DNA from: QHXW01 sp035297145
GTDB taxonomy: Bacteria; Acidobacteriota; Terriglobia; Bryobacterales; Bryobacteraceae
Assembly (NCBI GenBank): GCA_035297145.1
Contig: DATGZN010000092.1
Location: 62,001 to 126,000, forward strand
Reading direction: 5' to 3'
DNA: 64,000 nucleotides
Below are positions 1 to 6,878 of this stretch, one piece after another. Under the pieces are notes generated by a model that was given only the letters and a program-made list of their open reading frames with translations, was not told the DNA's origin and searched no databases. The position numbers were made by a program, and so were the translations under genes. The first letter of the stretch is position 1; each line of letters opens with the position of its first letter.

Positions 1-1476
1 CAGGTCGTCTACAACGATGAGGGAGACATCGAGCACATCACGGGCAGGCACAATGCGCGCCTCGTCTCTTCCTCCGATGGTTCTGAGACCACGATGACCA
101 GCGACGTCGTGGATCTCGATCTCGGAACGGTGAACGGCGAAAGCGTGCTCAAACGCGCGCTCGGCAACGGCCACGCAACAATTGTCTCGAAGCCGGGGAC
201 GGCGGCGGACGCCAAGCCGCCCGAAACGCACGTAATTCACAGCGACATCATCGTGGTCAAAATGCGCGACGGCGGCCGCGAGGTGGAGTCGGTCGAGACC
301 GAGGCTCCCGGCACTCTCGATTTCCTCCCCAATCAGCCCGCCCAGCATCAGCGCCGTCTGGAGGCCGACCACATGGCCATGACCTACGGCCCTAACAACG
401 AACTGGAATCGTTCCGCGCGACCAAAATCCGCACCGAGACGCAGCCCAACGCCGAGGAACGCGCCAAAAAGCAGCCCGTCTCCAAAACTCGAAGCGATAA
501 TCTGTCGGCCAAATTTGATCCGAAGAGCGGCCAGATGAAGCACCTGGAGCAATGGGGCGACTTTCAGTATGAAGCTGGCGACCGAAAAGCCACGGCAGGC
601 CGCGCCACGTTTGAGCAAGATAGCAATCTGATGACGCTCGAAACCTTCGCGCGCGTCTGGGATTCTACGGGGGCAACGGCGGCGGACCGCATTCTCATCG
701 ATCAAAAGACAGGGGACTTCAACGCCGAAGGGCACGTCACCTCCAGCCGCCTGCCCGACAAGAAGACATCGCCTTCCGGCATGCTGGCCGGTGATGAACC
801 CGTGGAGGCCATGGCCGACCATATGACCTCCGCTAATCACAATCACCTGGTGCACTACGAAGGTCACGTGGTGATGTGGCAGGGGGCGGACCGCATCTCC
901 GCGGATCGCACGGATGTCGATCGCGATAAGCGCACGGTGAACGCCAACGGAAACGTGGTGACGCAGTTCCGTGAGAAATCGAAATCGGATTCAACCGCCC
1001 AGACCACCCCGGCTGTACCCACCGGGCCGATTTTCGTCATCGTCAAAGCCGCCAGCCTTATATATACCGATCAGGACCGGCTGGCTCACTACACGGGAGG
1101 CGTTGTGCTGACGCGCCCGCAGTTGCAGGTAAAGGCGGACGATTTGCGCGCCACGCTGGCCCCTCAAGACAACGACAAGGCGAAGAGCGGCGACAATCAA
1201 GAGCAATCGCGTCTGGAAAAGGCCTACGCCGATGGACATGTGGAGATCGTGCAGGCGGGAACCGACCGGACGCGCACCGGTAGCAGCGATCACGCCGAGT
1301 ACTTCACCGATCCCGATAATGAACACGTTGTGCTGCGCGGCGGCCAACCCCAAATGGTGGACAGTAAGAAAGGTTTTACGCGTGGGGAGGAATTGACCTA
1401 CTTCGTCAACGATGATAGGCTGCTGGTTTCCGGGACCCCGCAGCAACCTGCCACGGGAAGGCTGCGTCGTAAGTAA
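1..1476 (+). CDS. LptA/OstA-like LPS-transport protein, 5' partial
   Basis: The frame is open to the first base of the window, so the gene starts upstream; the first in-window ATG (94) is internal. About 490 residues are visible. The protein is hydrophilic, with repeated short beta-strand units of the OstA/LptA type (for example SDIIVVKMRDG, NHNHLVHYEGHVVMWQGADRI, YTGGVVLTRPQLQVKADDLRA). Such units form the periplasmic beta-jellyroll bridge that carries LPS from the inner-membrane LptB2FG complex to LptD. The visible part is much longer than E. coli LptA (185 aa), which fits the large LptC/LptA-like proteins of Acidobacteria. The next gene is lptB, 10 nt downstream, which supports the call. 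Family assignment is by motif and neighbourhood; the exact LptA versus LptC/LptA composite nature cannot be settled without the N-terminus. Confidence 0.8.
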   Translation, partial: QVVYNDEGDIEHITGRHNARLVSSSDGSETTMTSDVVDLDLGTVNGESVLKRALGNGHATIVSKPGTAADAKPPETHVIHSDIIVVKMRDGGREVESVETEAPGTLDFLPNQPAQHQRRLEADHMAMTYGPNNELESFRATKIRTETQPNAEERAKKQPVSKTRSDNLSAKFDPKSGQMKHLEQWGDFQYEAGDRKATAGRATFEQDSNLMTLETFARVWDSTGATAADRILIDQKTGDFNAEGHVTSSRLPDKKTSPSGMLAGDEPVEAMADHMTSANHNHLVHYEGHVVMWQGADRISADRTDVDRDKRTVNANGNVVTQFREKSKSDSTAQTTPAVPTGPIFVIVKAASLIYTDQDRLAHYTGGVVLTRPQLQVKADDLRATLAPQDNDKAKSGDNQEQSRLEKAYADGHVEIVQAGTDRTRTGSSDHAEYFTDPDNEHVVLRGGQPQMVDSKKGFTRGEELTYFVNDDRLLVSGTPQQPATGRLRRK

Positions 1477-1486
1477 TAACCCCCAC

Positions 1487-2236
1487 ATGCGTAGGTTGGA
1501 GACGAGCGAAATTTCGAAGTCGTACCGCGGCCGAAAGGTTGTGGACGACGTAACCGTATCGGTGCACCAAGGCGAAGTGGTCGGGCTGCTCGGTCCGAAC
1601 GGTGCCGGTAAGACCACATCCTTCTACATCATCGTTGGACTGATCAGCCCCGACTCAGGCCGGGTCCTTCTGGACGACCTGGACATCACCGCGCTCCCCA
1701 TGTTCCAGCGCGCCCGCCAGGGCATCAGCTATCTACCGCAGGAAGCTTCGGTATTTCGCAAGCTCACGGTAGAGGGGAATCTGATGGCGATTCTCGAAAC
1801 CCTTCCGATCCGGCCCCGCGACAGACGGGAGCGCCTGGAGCGCCTCATCGATCAGCTCGGCCTGGAGAAAGTCCGGCGAAACAAAGGTTATGCGCTCTCG
1901 GGCGGCGAGCGCCGGCGCGTCGAGATCGCCCGGTCTCTAGTGATCGAGCCCAGCTTCCTGCTGCTGGACGAGCCGTTTTCGGGCATCGATCCCATTCAGG
2001 TGCTCGAGCTCCAACGCATCATATTCGACTTGAAGCGCTCCGGCATCGGCATACTCGTGACCGACCACAACGTTCGCGAAACTCTAATGGTCACCGACCG
2101 CGCCTATATCATCAACAACGGCCGCATTTTCCGTGCCGGCAGCCCCGAGGCCCTGGGCCGCGATCCCGAAGTCAAACGGGTTTACCTCGGTGAGTCCTTC
2201 ACACTCGGCGAAAGCGGCGTCACGTTCCCGAACTGA
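1487..2236 (+). CDS. lptB: LPS export ABC transporter ATP-binding protein LptB
   Basis: 249 residues from ATG 1487, typical for LptB (about 240). The frame is open further upstream and would overlap the previous gene, but family alignment favours this ATG (MRRLETSEISKSYRGRKVV). ABC ATPase motifs are all visible: Walker A GPNGAGKTT, Q-loop YLPQEASVFRKL, signature LSGGERRRVEIAR, Walker B FLLLDEPFSGIDP and the H-loop ILVTDHNV. LptB is the cytoplasmic ATPase of LptB2FG and powers extraction of LPS from the inner membrane. It follows the LptA-like gene closely, so the two are probably cotranscribed. No strong Shine-Dalgarno is seen before the ATG, consistent with coupling to the upstream gene. The mobile element described next has inserted immediately after the stop codon. 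Confidence 0.95.
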   Translation: MRRLETSEISKSYRGRKVVDDVTVSVHQGEVVGLLGPNGAGKTTSFYIIVGLISPDSGRVLLDDLDITALPMFQRARQGISYLPQEASVFRKLTVEGNLMAILETLPIRPRDRRERLERLIDQLGLEKVRRNKGYALSGGERRRVEIARSLVIEPSFLLLDEPFSGIDPIQVLELQRIIFDLKRSGIGILVTDHNVRETLMVTDRAYIINNGRIFRAGSPEALGRDPEVKRVYLGESFTLGESGVTFPN

Positions 2237-2242
2237 CCGAGG
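2235..2242. repeat. Target-site duplication, left copy
   Basis: GACCGAGG directly abuts the left terminal inverted repeat and overlaps the last bases of the lptB stop region. The identical 8-mer abuts the right inverted repeat at 4866-4873. Confidence 0.8.
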
Positions 2243-2266
2243 GGTAGTGCGCTAATTGTGTGTCCC
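2243..2266 (+). repeat. Left terminal inverted repeat of the IS1-like element
   Basis: 24 bp reading inward, starting GGTAGTGCGCTAA and ending TGTGTCCC. It differs from the right end at two central positions only. Confidence 0.85.
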
Positions 2267-2273
2267 TCTTGGT

Positions 2274-2298
2274 GGCGGCCTCGCGAGTGCGGGCCGCC
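2274..2298. terminator. GC-rich hairpin between lptB and the P63C gene
   Basis: GGCGGCC and GGCCGCC form a 7-bp GC stem around an 11-base loop, just inside the left end of the element and 6 bp beyond the stop codon of the leftward P63C gene. There is no clear T-tract, so its role as a terminator (possibly for both convergent genes) is plausible but not certain. Confidence 0.4.
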
Positions 2299-2304
2299 AA
2301 TGGA

Positions 2305-3399
2305 TCACGCCTCCGGCTCCGCTTGCGGTCGCGGCAGGTAGAGCGTGAGTTGAACACCGGATTTACCGTACATCTCTGCCATTTTTTCTTTTAGCTCCCT
2401 CATGTCATGGCAAGTCTTGGCCACCCCGATGAGAATATAGATGTGCTGCACAAGCTTTTGAAGACCGTACTGTTCGCTTAGCCATTGATGCCAATTGCGC
2501 CCGTGCCTGGGTTGCGGATGGTGGTCTTTGAGCCACTTGCAAACATCCGCATCGAGGTATCCATAAACCAACTCTGTAACGAGGTGCCCCCAATATTTTG
2601 GCCGCTGCGTTACGGACCCTTTCCAATTGGTGAGCCTACCAAATTCAGCCCAAAGGTCATTAGGGAATGTTTTCTCCCACGCCCTCATTTCCTCCGCCAG
2701 AAATGCTTTTAGCTTGACCTGAAGGGCATCGACTGCGCGGTCATACTGGTACCCGGTAGCTTCATCGATTAGAGCTATCAACCCGACCTTCGCGCATGAT
2801 GCTAAGAACATGCTCGCCTTCACCGCAATCTCTCGCTGTCTGTCGGTCTCCAGCGCGCCATCGCTCAAGGCTTTCACATAAGCCCTACATATTTCTATGA
2901 ATGTCTCAGCAGAGAATCCGAGGACTCTTTTGTTCACAACTTCCGGCAGTTCAAACTCGATTGATAGCCCGGGGAGATCTTGGGGCACGTACTTCGCCAA
3001 TGCGCCTACTTGCAGGTAGCTTTCGAGATTTCCTCCGCCTTTCTTGTCCGTCAGTAGTCCCGTTGCAGCCGTTCTGCTTATAACCCGAACACCGTTATCT
3101 AACACAAACACAGGAAGTTCCGCTTCCCCTATAGGAAGCGTTCCTAGCCATTTGGCTTTTGGAATCCCCGGCTCATTGGTTTGGAGGCGGATGCTTTGAT
3201 AGCCCGGGGAATCCATGAAATCTGATGCCGAAATCTGAATCCCTTTTGCCGCCCCTAGCTTCAGTAACTCTGCCTGCCACTTAGCCGGAATCGTTCCAGT
3301 TTTTGACCAATGAGCCACCGTGCTCTGGCCCTTCCCAATCAGCCGGGCCAAGGCGGATTGGCCACCGAATTTTTCTATCACTCTTTGCGCCGAATTCAT
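2305..3399 (-). CDS. HTH (carph-isopro type) plus P63C-domain regulator, IS passenger
   Basis: 364 residues from ATG 3399. GAGG lies 5 nt upstream of this ATG; a GTG two codons earlier is less well placed. The N-terminus (residues 1-50, RVIEKFGGQSALARLIG, STVAHWSKTGTIPAKW) is a Cro/CI-like helix-turn-helix of the carph-isopro type. Most of the rest matches the phage-associated P63C domain, including QRPKYWGHLVTELVYGYL and the C-terminal LKEKMAEMYGKSGVQ. P63C proteins occur in phages and mobile elements and have no settled biochemical role. The gene sits inside the inverted repeats, divergent from the transposase. A palindrome lies between the two genes and overlaps promoters for both, so it probably represses itself and the transposase (inference). 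Confidence 0.75.
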   Translation of the reverse strand: MNSAQRVIEKFGGQSALARLIGKGQSTVAHWSKTGTIPAKWQAELLKLGAAKGIQISASDFMDSPGYQSIRLQTNEPGIPKAKWLGTLPIGEAELPVFVLDNGVRVISRTAATGLLTDKKGGGNLESYLQVGALAKYVPQDLPGLSIEFELPEVVNKRVLGFSAETFIEICRAYVKALSDGALETDRQREIAVKASMFLASCAKVGLIALIDEATGYQYDRAVDALQVKLKAFLAEEMRAWEKTFPNDLWAEFGRLTNWKGSVTQRPKYWGHLVTELVYGYLDADVCKWLKDHHPQPRHGRNWHQWLSEQYGLQKLVQHIYILIGVAKTCHDMRELKEKMAEMYGKSGVQLTLYLPRPQAEPEA

Positions 3400-3415
3400 G
3401 GGCACCTCAGCGTTC

Positions 3416-3462
3416 AGACTATCAATTTAATTGTTGACTGTCAACAGTTATTTTGCTAGTAT
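3416..3462. promoter_or_regulatory. Divergent promoters sharing a palindromic operator
   Basis: The palindrome GTTGAC-T-GTCAAC (3433-3445) contains the -35 boxes of two opposed promoters. Rightward: TTGACT, 17-bp spacer, TAGTAT (-10 at 3457-3462), reading to the transposase. Leftward: TTGACA, 17-bp spacer, TAGTCT (-10 at 3421-3416), reading to the P63C gene with a leader of only about 10 nt. A protein bound to the palindrome would block both. The HTH protein encoded next to it is the obvious candidate ligand (inference). Confidence 0.7.
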
Positions 3463-3496
3463 GATTGCGTGCTTTTGATAGGCCCGCACAAAAGAA

Positions 3497-3532
3497 AAGC
3501 CCCAATCAGTGGTTGCACACCGACCGGGGCTT
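3497..3532. other. Hairpin in the transposase leader
   Basis: AAGCCCC and GGGGCTT are paired across a 22-base loop. On the minus strand the stem is followed by TTCTTTTG, a terminator-like tract that could insulate the P63C gene from leftward transcription. On the plus strand it lies in the roughly 145-nt leader of the transposase mRNA, where it could act as an attenuator or limit readthrough from outside the element. Confidence 0.45.
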
Positions 3533-3613
3533 GTAATCCACCTCAGCCTAAGCTGGAGCAGACTCGCAATCTCATTATCCGGCGAACGGCTGTGGAACTC
3601 AAGAGGAGATTCC

Positions 3614-4552
3614 ATGACCTGCCATTCCTGCCGGATCGAATGCAAGCGCAAGGGACACGACCGTAAGGGCAACCAGCGGTACCAGTGCCGCCAGTGCTCC
3701 AAGACGTTTCTGGAGCCGCGCGAGGACCACCTGGACGGCATGTACCTGCCGATGGAGAAAGCGGAGATGGTTCTCCGTCTACTGCTCGAAGGCAACAGCG
3801 TTTCGAGCACGGAACGTCTCACCGGCATCCACCACGGAACGATTCTAAAACTCCTAGTCCTCGCTGGTGAACGTTGCGAAAAGCTCATGGGCCGCAAGAT
3901 CCGAAACCTTTCCGTCCGCGACGTGGAGTGCGATGAGGTTTGGTCTTTCATCGGCAAAAAGGAAAAGCGCGTGCGCCCCGATGACGATCAAAACCTAGGG
4001 GACGCTTACACCTTCGTGGCGATAGAACGCCATAGCAAGTTGGTCTTGAACATCGCCATGGGCAAGCGCGACCAGGCGACAACTGATGTTTTCGTCGAAG
4101 GCTTGCGACACGCGACGCGGGGCGAATTCCAAATCACCACCGATGGATTTGTCCCGTACAAGGCCGCTATCGAAACAACCCTTGGTGACCGCGTAGACTT
4201 CGCCCAGCTCATCAAGGTTTACCGTGCCGCAACTGGCGATGAGCACCGCTATTCTCCGCCCGAGGTTTCCAACGTGGAAGTGGTCCCAGTCGTAGGCAAC
4301 CCCGACCCTGAGAGGATCTGCACCTCAATCGTTGAGAGAAGCAATCTCAGCATCCGCATGGGCACCCGGCGATTCACCCGGTTGACGAACGCCTTCAGCA
4401 AAAAGTGGGAGAACCACTGGGCTTCTGTCGCTCTCTGGTTCGCGTTCTACAACTTTTGCCGCGTTCACAAGAGTCTTCGCGTTACACCCGCAATGGAAGC
4501 GAAAATCGCGGATCACATCTGGACCGTGCGGGAACTCTTAGAGGCAGCATGA
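3614..4552 (+). CDS. IS1-family-like DDE transposase
   Basis: 312 residues. ATG 3614 is chosen because AAGAGGAG sits 5 nt before it; the longer open frame has no such site. An N-terminal zinc finger (C3, C6, C25, C28 as two CxxC pairs) is followed by a helix-turn-helix-like segment (SSTERLTGIHHGTILKLL). The catalytic DDE triad is seen as D107 in CDEVW, D177 in TTDGF and E241 in VERSN. The C-terminal region shows the IS1-like RMGTRRFTRLTNAF and HKSLRVTPAM motifs. All core residues are present, so the enzyme looks active. It mobilises the element delimited by the flanking inverted repeats. Transcription probably starts near 3469 from the shared divergent promoter. Confidence 0.9.
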   Translation: MTCHSCRIECKRKGHDRKGNQRYQCRQCSKTFLEPREDHLDGMYLPMEKAEMVLRLLLEGNSVSSTERLTGIHHGTILKLLVLAGERCEKLMGRKIRNLSVRDVECDEVWSFIGKKEKRVRPDDDQNLGDAYTFVAIERHSKLVLNIAMGKRDQATTDVFVEGLRHATRGEFQITTDGFVPYKAAIETTLGDRVDFAQLIKVYRAATGDEHRYSPPEVSNVEVVPVVGNPDPERICTSIVERSNLSIRMGTRRFTRLTNAFSKKWENHWASVALWFAFYNFCRVHKSLRVTPAMEAKIADHIWTVRELLEAA

Positions 4553-4613
4553 TCCGATGGTTTCCCCACTACCATCTGCCGATCACGCGCAATGCGTCGT
4601 ATCATGACAACAT

Positions 4614-4835
4614 ATGAATCTCGCCCTAACCATTGCGTCCATAGCTAGCCTTTTGATTTGGATACCGATGCTCACACACGCCGTAATGGCCATGCGAAAT
4701 CCAGACCTAGTATCACGTCGTCAGGTCCAGTTGGGACAGCACCCGTGGAGCAGGACCGGGGTACGAGTCCGTAACGCGCTTTACCTGATCGCAATACCCT
4801 CGACTTTGCTTCTGGCATACGCGATCTTCCGATAG
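4614..4835 (+). CDS. Small membrane protein, IS passenger
   Basis: 73 residues with two predicted membrane segments (residues about 4-24, LTIASIASLLIWIPMLTHAV, and 55-72, LYLIAIPSTLLLAYAIF) joined by a basic polar loop. No homologue is recognised. It lies downstream of the transposase on the same strand and ends 6 nt before the right inverted repeat, so it belongs to the element. No convincing ribosome-binding site is seen before the ATG; it may be read through from the transposase transcript. A degraded IS1-like copy elsewhere in the window also has a small membrane protein after its transposase, which raises confidence that this position holds a real passenger gene. Confidence 0.5.
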   Translation: MNLALTIASIASLLIWIPMLTHAVMAMRNPDLVSRRQVQLGQHPWSRTGVRVRNALYLIAIPSTLLLAYAIFR

Positions 4836-4841
4836 GGAAAA

Positions 4842-4865
4842 GGGACACAGATTTAGCGCACTACC
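4842..4865 (-). repeat. Right terminal inverted repeat of the IS1-like element
   Basis: Read on the minus strand it starts GGTAGTGCGCTAA and ends TGTGTCCC, matching the left end at 22 of 24 positions. It begins 6 nt after the stop codon of the small membrane protein. Confidence 0.85.
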
Positions 4866-4873
4866 GACCGAGG
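4866..4873. repeat. Target-site duplication, right copy
   Basis: GACCGAGG, identical to the copy abutting the left inverted repeat at 2235-2242. Confidence 0.8.
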
Positions 4874-4895
4874 CGAACCAGCGCCCGCACTCGCT

Positions 4896-4901
4896 TACAA
4901 T
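4896..4901 (+). promoter_or_regulatory. -10 element for a leaderless PIN gene
   Basis: TACAAT ends 6 nt before the ATG of the PIN-domain gene. Initiation about 7 nt after the hexamer would place the RNA 5' end at the start codon. No Shine-Dalgarno sequence is visible. Confidence 0.4.
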
Positions 4902-4907
4902 AGAGAA

Positions 4908-5372
4908 ATGGAACGAGTGGCTCAATCCAGGCCGGAAAAGGGCAAACATTCCGACCGAATGCGGCCTCTCGTTTTTCTGGACACAAACGTTATCCTCGAA
5001 TACCTCCAGGGCAAGGCGGCAGCCGCGGAATTATTTTCTGCCGAAGCCGCGGGCCGAATTCGCTTTGCCGTTAACCCGATAGTGCTCCAGGAACTGCTTC
5101 TTGCCGCCGATGCCGGGCAACCTGAGTTCGAACGCATCAGAGACCACTTGCGCGTGCTACCTGTGGATTTTGCAAAGGCCGAGGAGTTGCTCCCGCGAGT
5201 GCGAGCTCTGAGAAATCGCTTGGTGCACGCCAATGACATCCTCATTCTCAGCAGCGCAGACGAATGCGACTTCCTGGTTACAAGCGATGCTCGCCTGAAG
5301 AACCTGACGACCTCCGAAAAACCACAGATCGTTACTCCGCAAGAGCTCATTACGCATCTTCAGGCTGCATAG
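4908..5372 (+). CDS. PIN-domain (VapC-like) ribonuclease toxin
   Basis: 154 residues. The PIN fold is recognised from FLDTNVILEYL at the N-terminus with conserved acidic residues D25, E62 (VLQELLL), D110 (HANDILI) and D127 (TSDARL), which bind the metal in VapC-type ribonucleases. A second in-frame ATG at residue 18 (4959) would give a more typical VapC start. The first is preferred here because a -10 hexamer is spaced for leaderless initiation at it. No antitoxin gene is seen directly upstream, where VapB normally lies; that side is the end of the mobile element, which may have displaced it. A truncated second PIN open frame follows immediately. Confidence 0.7.
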   Translation: MERVAQSRPEKGKHSDRMRPLVFLDTNVILEYLQGKAAAAELFSAEAAGRIRFAVNPIVLQELLLAADAGQPEFERIRDHLRVLPVDFAKAEELLPRVRALRNRLVHANDILILSSADECDFLVTSDARLKNLTTSEKPQIVTPQELITHLQAA

Positions 5373-5558
5373 GTGCGTGTCTACTTCGATACTGGAGTAT
5401 TCATCGATTACCTCAGTACTCGCGGAAATGCCAATGCGATTCTGAGATCCTCGGAGCGGCGTGGACGCGCCCCTGCAGACCTCGCCGTCGATGCCGAGCG
5501 CCTGCTTGAGAGAGTCAGCCGTACTCACATCGGTGCCACCGCCCTCGCACTCCTGTAA
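5373..5558 (+). pseudogene. Truncated PIN-domain gene
   Basis: A GTG start directly follows the TAG of the intact PIN gene. The 61-residue product begins like a PIN protein (RVYFDTGVFIDYLSTRGNAN, with the first conserved Asp) but stops before the remaining acidic residues. A full PIN domain needs about 130 residues, so this is a remnant of a second toxin gene. The 0-nt spacing suggests the pair was once a tandem or coupled unit. Confidence 0.5.
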
Positions 5559-5737
5559 TCGCTGACTTTTGGTGTGTCTCGCGCGGATATCCGGAAAGTG
5601 GCCGCGATCAGATGCCAAGCGCCAGGGACGCCACTGCGACGAGAGTGGTGATGCGCGACGTAGGCTATCCTTGGCGGAAATCGCGGTACTCGTCGCCGGG
5701 ATCGGCCTGATCGTGTTGGCGGCTTACCGAGAGACGC
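5559..5737. other. Degraded intergenic stretch
   Basis: No complete gene is supported. A short plus-strand frame just before the next repeat-like motif encodes a hydrophobic tail (LAEIAVLVAGIGLIVLAAY) ending in a stop at 5743, which looks like the end of a lost membrane-protein gene. Confidence 0.3.
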
Positions 5738-5792
5738 GGTAGTGGTTAAGCTGCTAGCATTCCAGATCCGGCGTGCACAAGAGTCAGGTAAC

Positions 5793-6006
5793 CATGCCTT
5801 ACGAACAAGCCAATCTCCGATTGCCAATGACCTGGGAAGCCAACCTACTCGTGGGTATCACGTTGATCTTGATTCTGGTTGGCGCTGCCATAGTGGGATC
5901 TTTTGGTTTCCCGGTAGTGGGCTGCTTTCAACATAGTTTTTATAGGCACGCATTGATATTCTGTGCGCATGCGCGATCCATGAGCCAGAACGCAACGGGC
6001 CAGTAG
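5793..6006 (+). CDS. Short open frame with one membrane segment, doubtful
   Basis: From ATG 5793 the frame encodes MPYEQANLRLPMTWEA followed by a clean hydrophobic stretch (about 26 residues). Its C-terminal part then overlaps antisense to the membrane-protein gene on the other strand. It may be the 5' end of a truncated gene. No ribosome-binding site or family is recognised. Confidence 0.25.
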
Positions 6007-6224
6007 ACTAAGAGCGGAGCACAGACCAGCAGCCATAAACCGCGCCAACGATGCCAAAAGATCGTGGCGACAACGAGCGCACACCACATGATGCCAAGTG
6101 CCAAGTTCCACAGCAGCATCAGACTAACGTCTGGTCCTAGGTATCTTGGAATGAGCGCGGCCCCAAGTGCCACAGCCACCGATGCAGCAAGAAGCGTCCG
6201 AAATTTAATCGGCGTATCCACCAC
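5940..6224 (-). CDS. Small three-helix membrane protein in IS remnant
   Basis: A start at GTG 6224 (or 6221) gives about 95 residues with three hydrophobic segments (LLAASVAVALGAALI, MLLWNLALGIMWCALVVATIF, LWLLVCAPLLVYWPVAFWLM). The open frame extends upstream to 6425, but that part is antisense to or out of frame with a recognisable transposase tail, so the shorter form is used. It follows the transposase remnant on the same strand by about 9 nt. Its position matches that of the passenger membrane protein in the intact element, but the sequences are not similar. Function is unknown. Confidence 0.4.
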   Translation of the reverse strand: MVDTPIKFRTLLAASVAVALGAALIPRYLGPDVSLMLLWNLALGIMWCALVVATIFWHRWRGLWLLVCAPLLVYWPVAFWLMDRACAQNINACL

Positions 6225-6232
6225 TCTTGATT

Positions 6233-6400
6233 TTATGCCGCTCTTTCCACCCTCCGCTCGCTGGCTTCCCACGCCGCAACCAGGTCCGCTACTTCCCACA
6301 GCCGATCCGTTACGCCAGCCGCCATGGCGGGTGTCACGCGCAACGTGCGGTGAATCTTGATGAAGTTGTACGCAAAGTAGCCTAGCGCATTCCACTTGAT
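6233..6400 (-). pseudogene. C-terminal remnant of an IS1-like transposase
   Basis: Read on the minus strand, the frame ending at the TAA at 6235-6233 encodes GYFAYNFIKIHRTLRVTPAM followed by AAGVTDRLWEVADLVAAWEA. This aligns with the C-terminus of the intact transposase (FYNFCRVHKSLRVTPAM...IWTVRELLEAA). Only about 55 codons remain and none of the catalytic DDE residues are left. Confidence 0.7.
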
Positions 6401-6768
6401 TTGGCATCCTATCTCCCCCTGACATTTCTAGGATTGCATTGGGCCTACTGGTTCAGCGTAGCAACTCACTCTACAGTTCCGTGATCGCGCACATGTGCTA
6501 CAACACTGTTGGCGCATTGTTCCTTGTTGTTCCCCGATTACAGAGAATCCCCGACCGGCACGTAATTGCAGCCGGTGTTATCGCCCTATTATTGGCCGTC
6601 TGGCTGCTGTGGTCTTTTGCTCGCAGATTCCCGACTCCCACTGAAGAGTTGCCACCTCGGGAGAGTTCCTCTTGGGCTTGGCCAATTGTTTCACTGGTGG
6701 CCGTCTTGAGTTTTGGGACAGTGGTTGCCCTGTTTGTGCGCTTTTCGTCAAGTCTGCCTGGACGTTGA
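6400..6768 (+). pseudogene. C-terminal fragment of a CPBP (Abi/CAAX-like) membrane protease
   Basis: The frame is open from 6400, with a TTG at 6439, and encodes ALGLLVQRSNSLYSSVIAHMCYN, which fits the third CPBP motif (His and Asn of HxxxN). Further membrane segments follow (VIAAGVIALLLAVWLLWSF; WPIVSLVAVLSFGTVVALF). The upstream EExxxR and FxxxH motifs of the family are missing and the sequence to the left is the IS remnant. The gene therefore seems to have lost its 5' half at the rearrangement junction. Confidence 0.55.
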
Positions 6769-6878
6769 GAAACGAGATCTTGGTGCAGAGATCGGCGCCG
6801 AAGTCGCGGTCCAGTAACCGCTTGGTTACTTCGTGCCGGGGATCCCCTTGATTAACGGCACCGCGGCCGACGCAGCCG

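Larger units (their letters stand above)
2243..4865. mobile_element. IS1-family-like element with passenger genes
   Basis: The segment is bounded by 24-bp inverted repeats matching at 22 of 24 positions (2243-2266 and 4842-4865). Each reads inward GGTAGTGCGCTAA and ends TGTGTCCC. The 8-mer GACCGAGG abuts both outer ends (2235-2242 and 4866-4873) as a perfect target-site duplication. Inside lie a leftward P63C/HTH gene, a rightward IS1-like transposase and a rightward 73-residue membrane protein. IS1-family ends typically start GGTRATG-like and make 8-10 bp duplications, which agrees with the transposase type. At 2.6 kb this is far longer than a simple 0.7-1.1 kb IS1 element, so it is best described as a transporter-IS carrying cargo. 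The intact duplication suggests recent insertion. Confidence 0.85.
5738..6400 (-). mobile_element. Remnant of a second IS1-like element
   Basis: The left edge (5738-5744) reads inward GGTAGTG followed by GTTAAG, resembling the GGTAGTGCGCTAA end of the intact element. Within it, on the minus strand, are the C-terminal end of an IS1-like transposase and then a small membrane protein gene, the same order as in the intact element. The right part of the element, most of its transposase and the second inverted repeat are gone. The right boundary is approximate and marks where the transposase homology stops. Confidence 0.45.
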
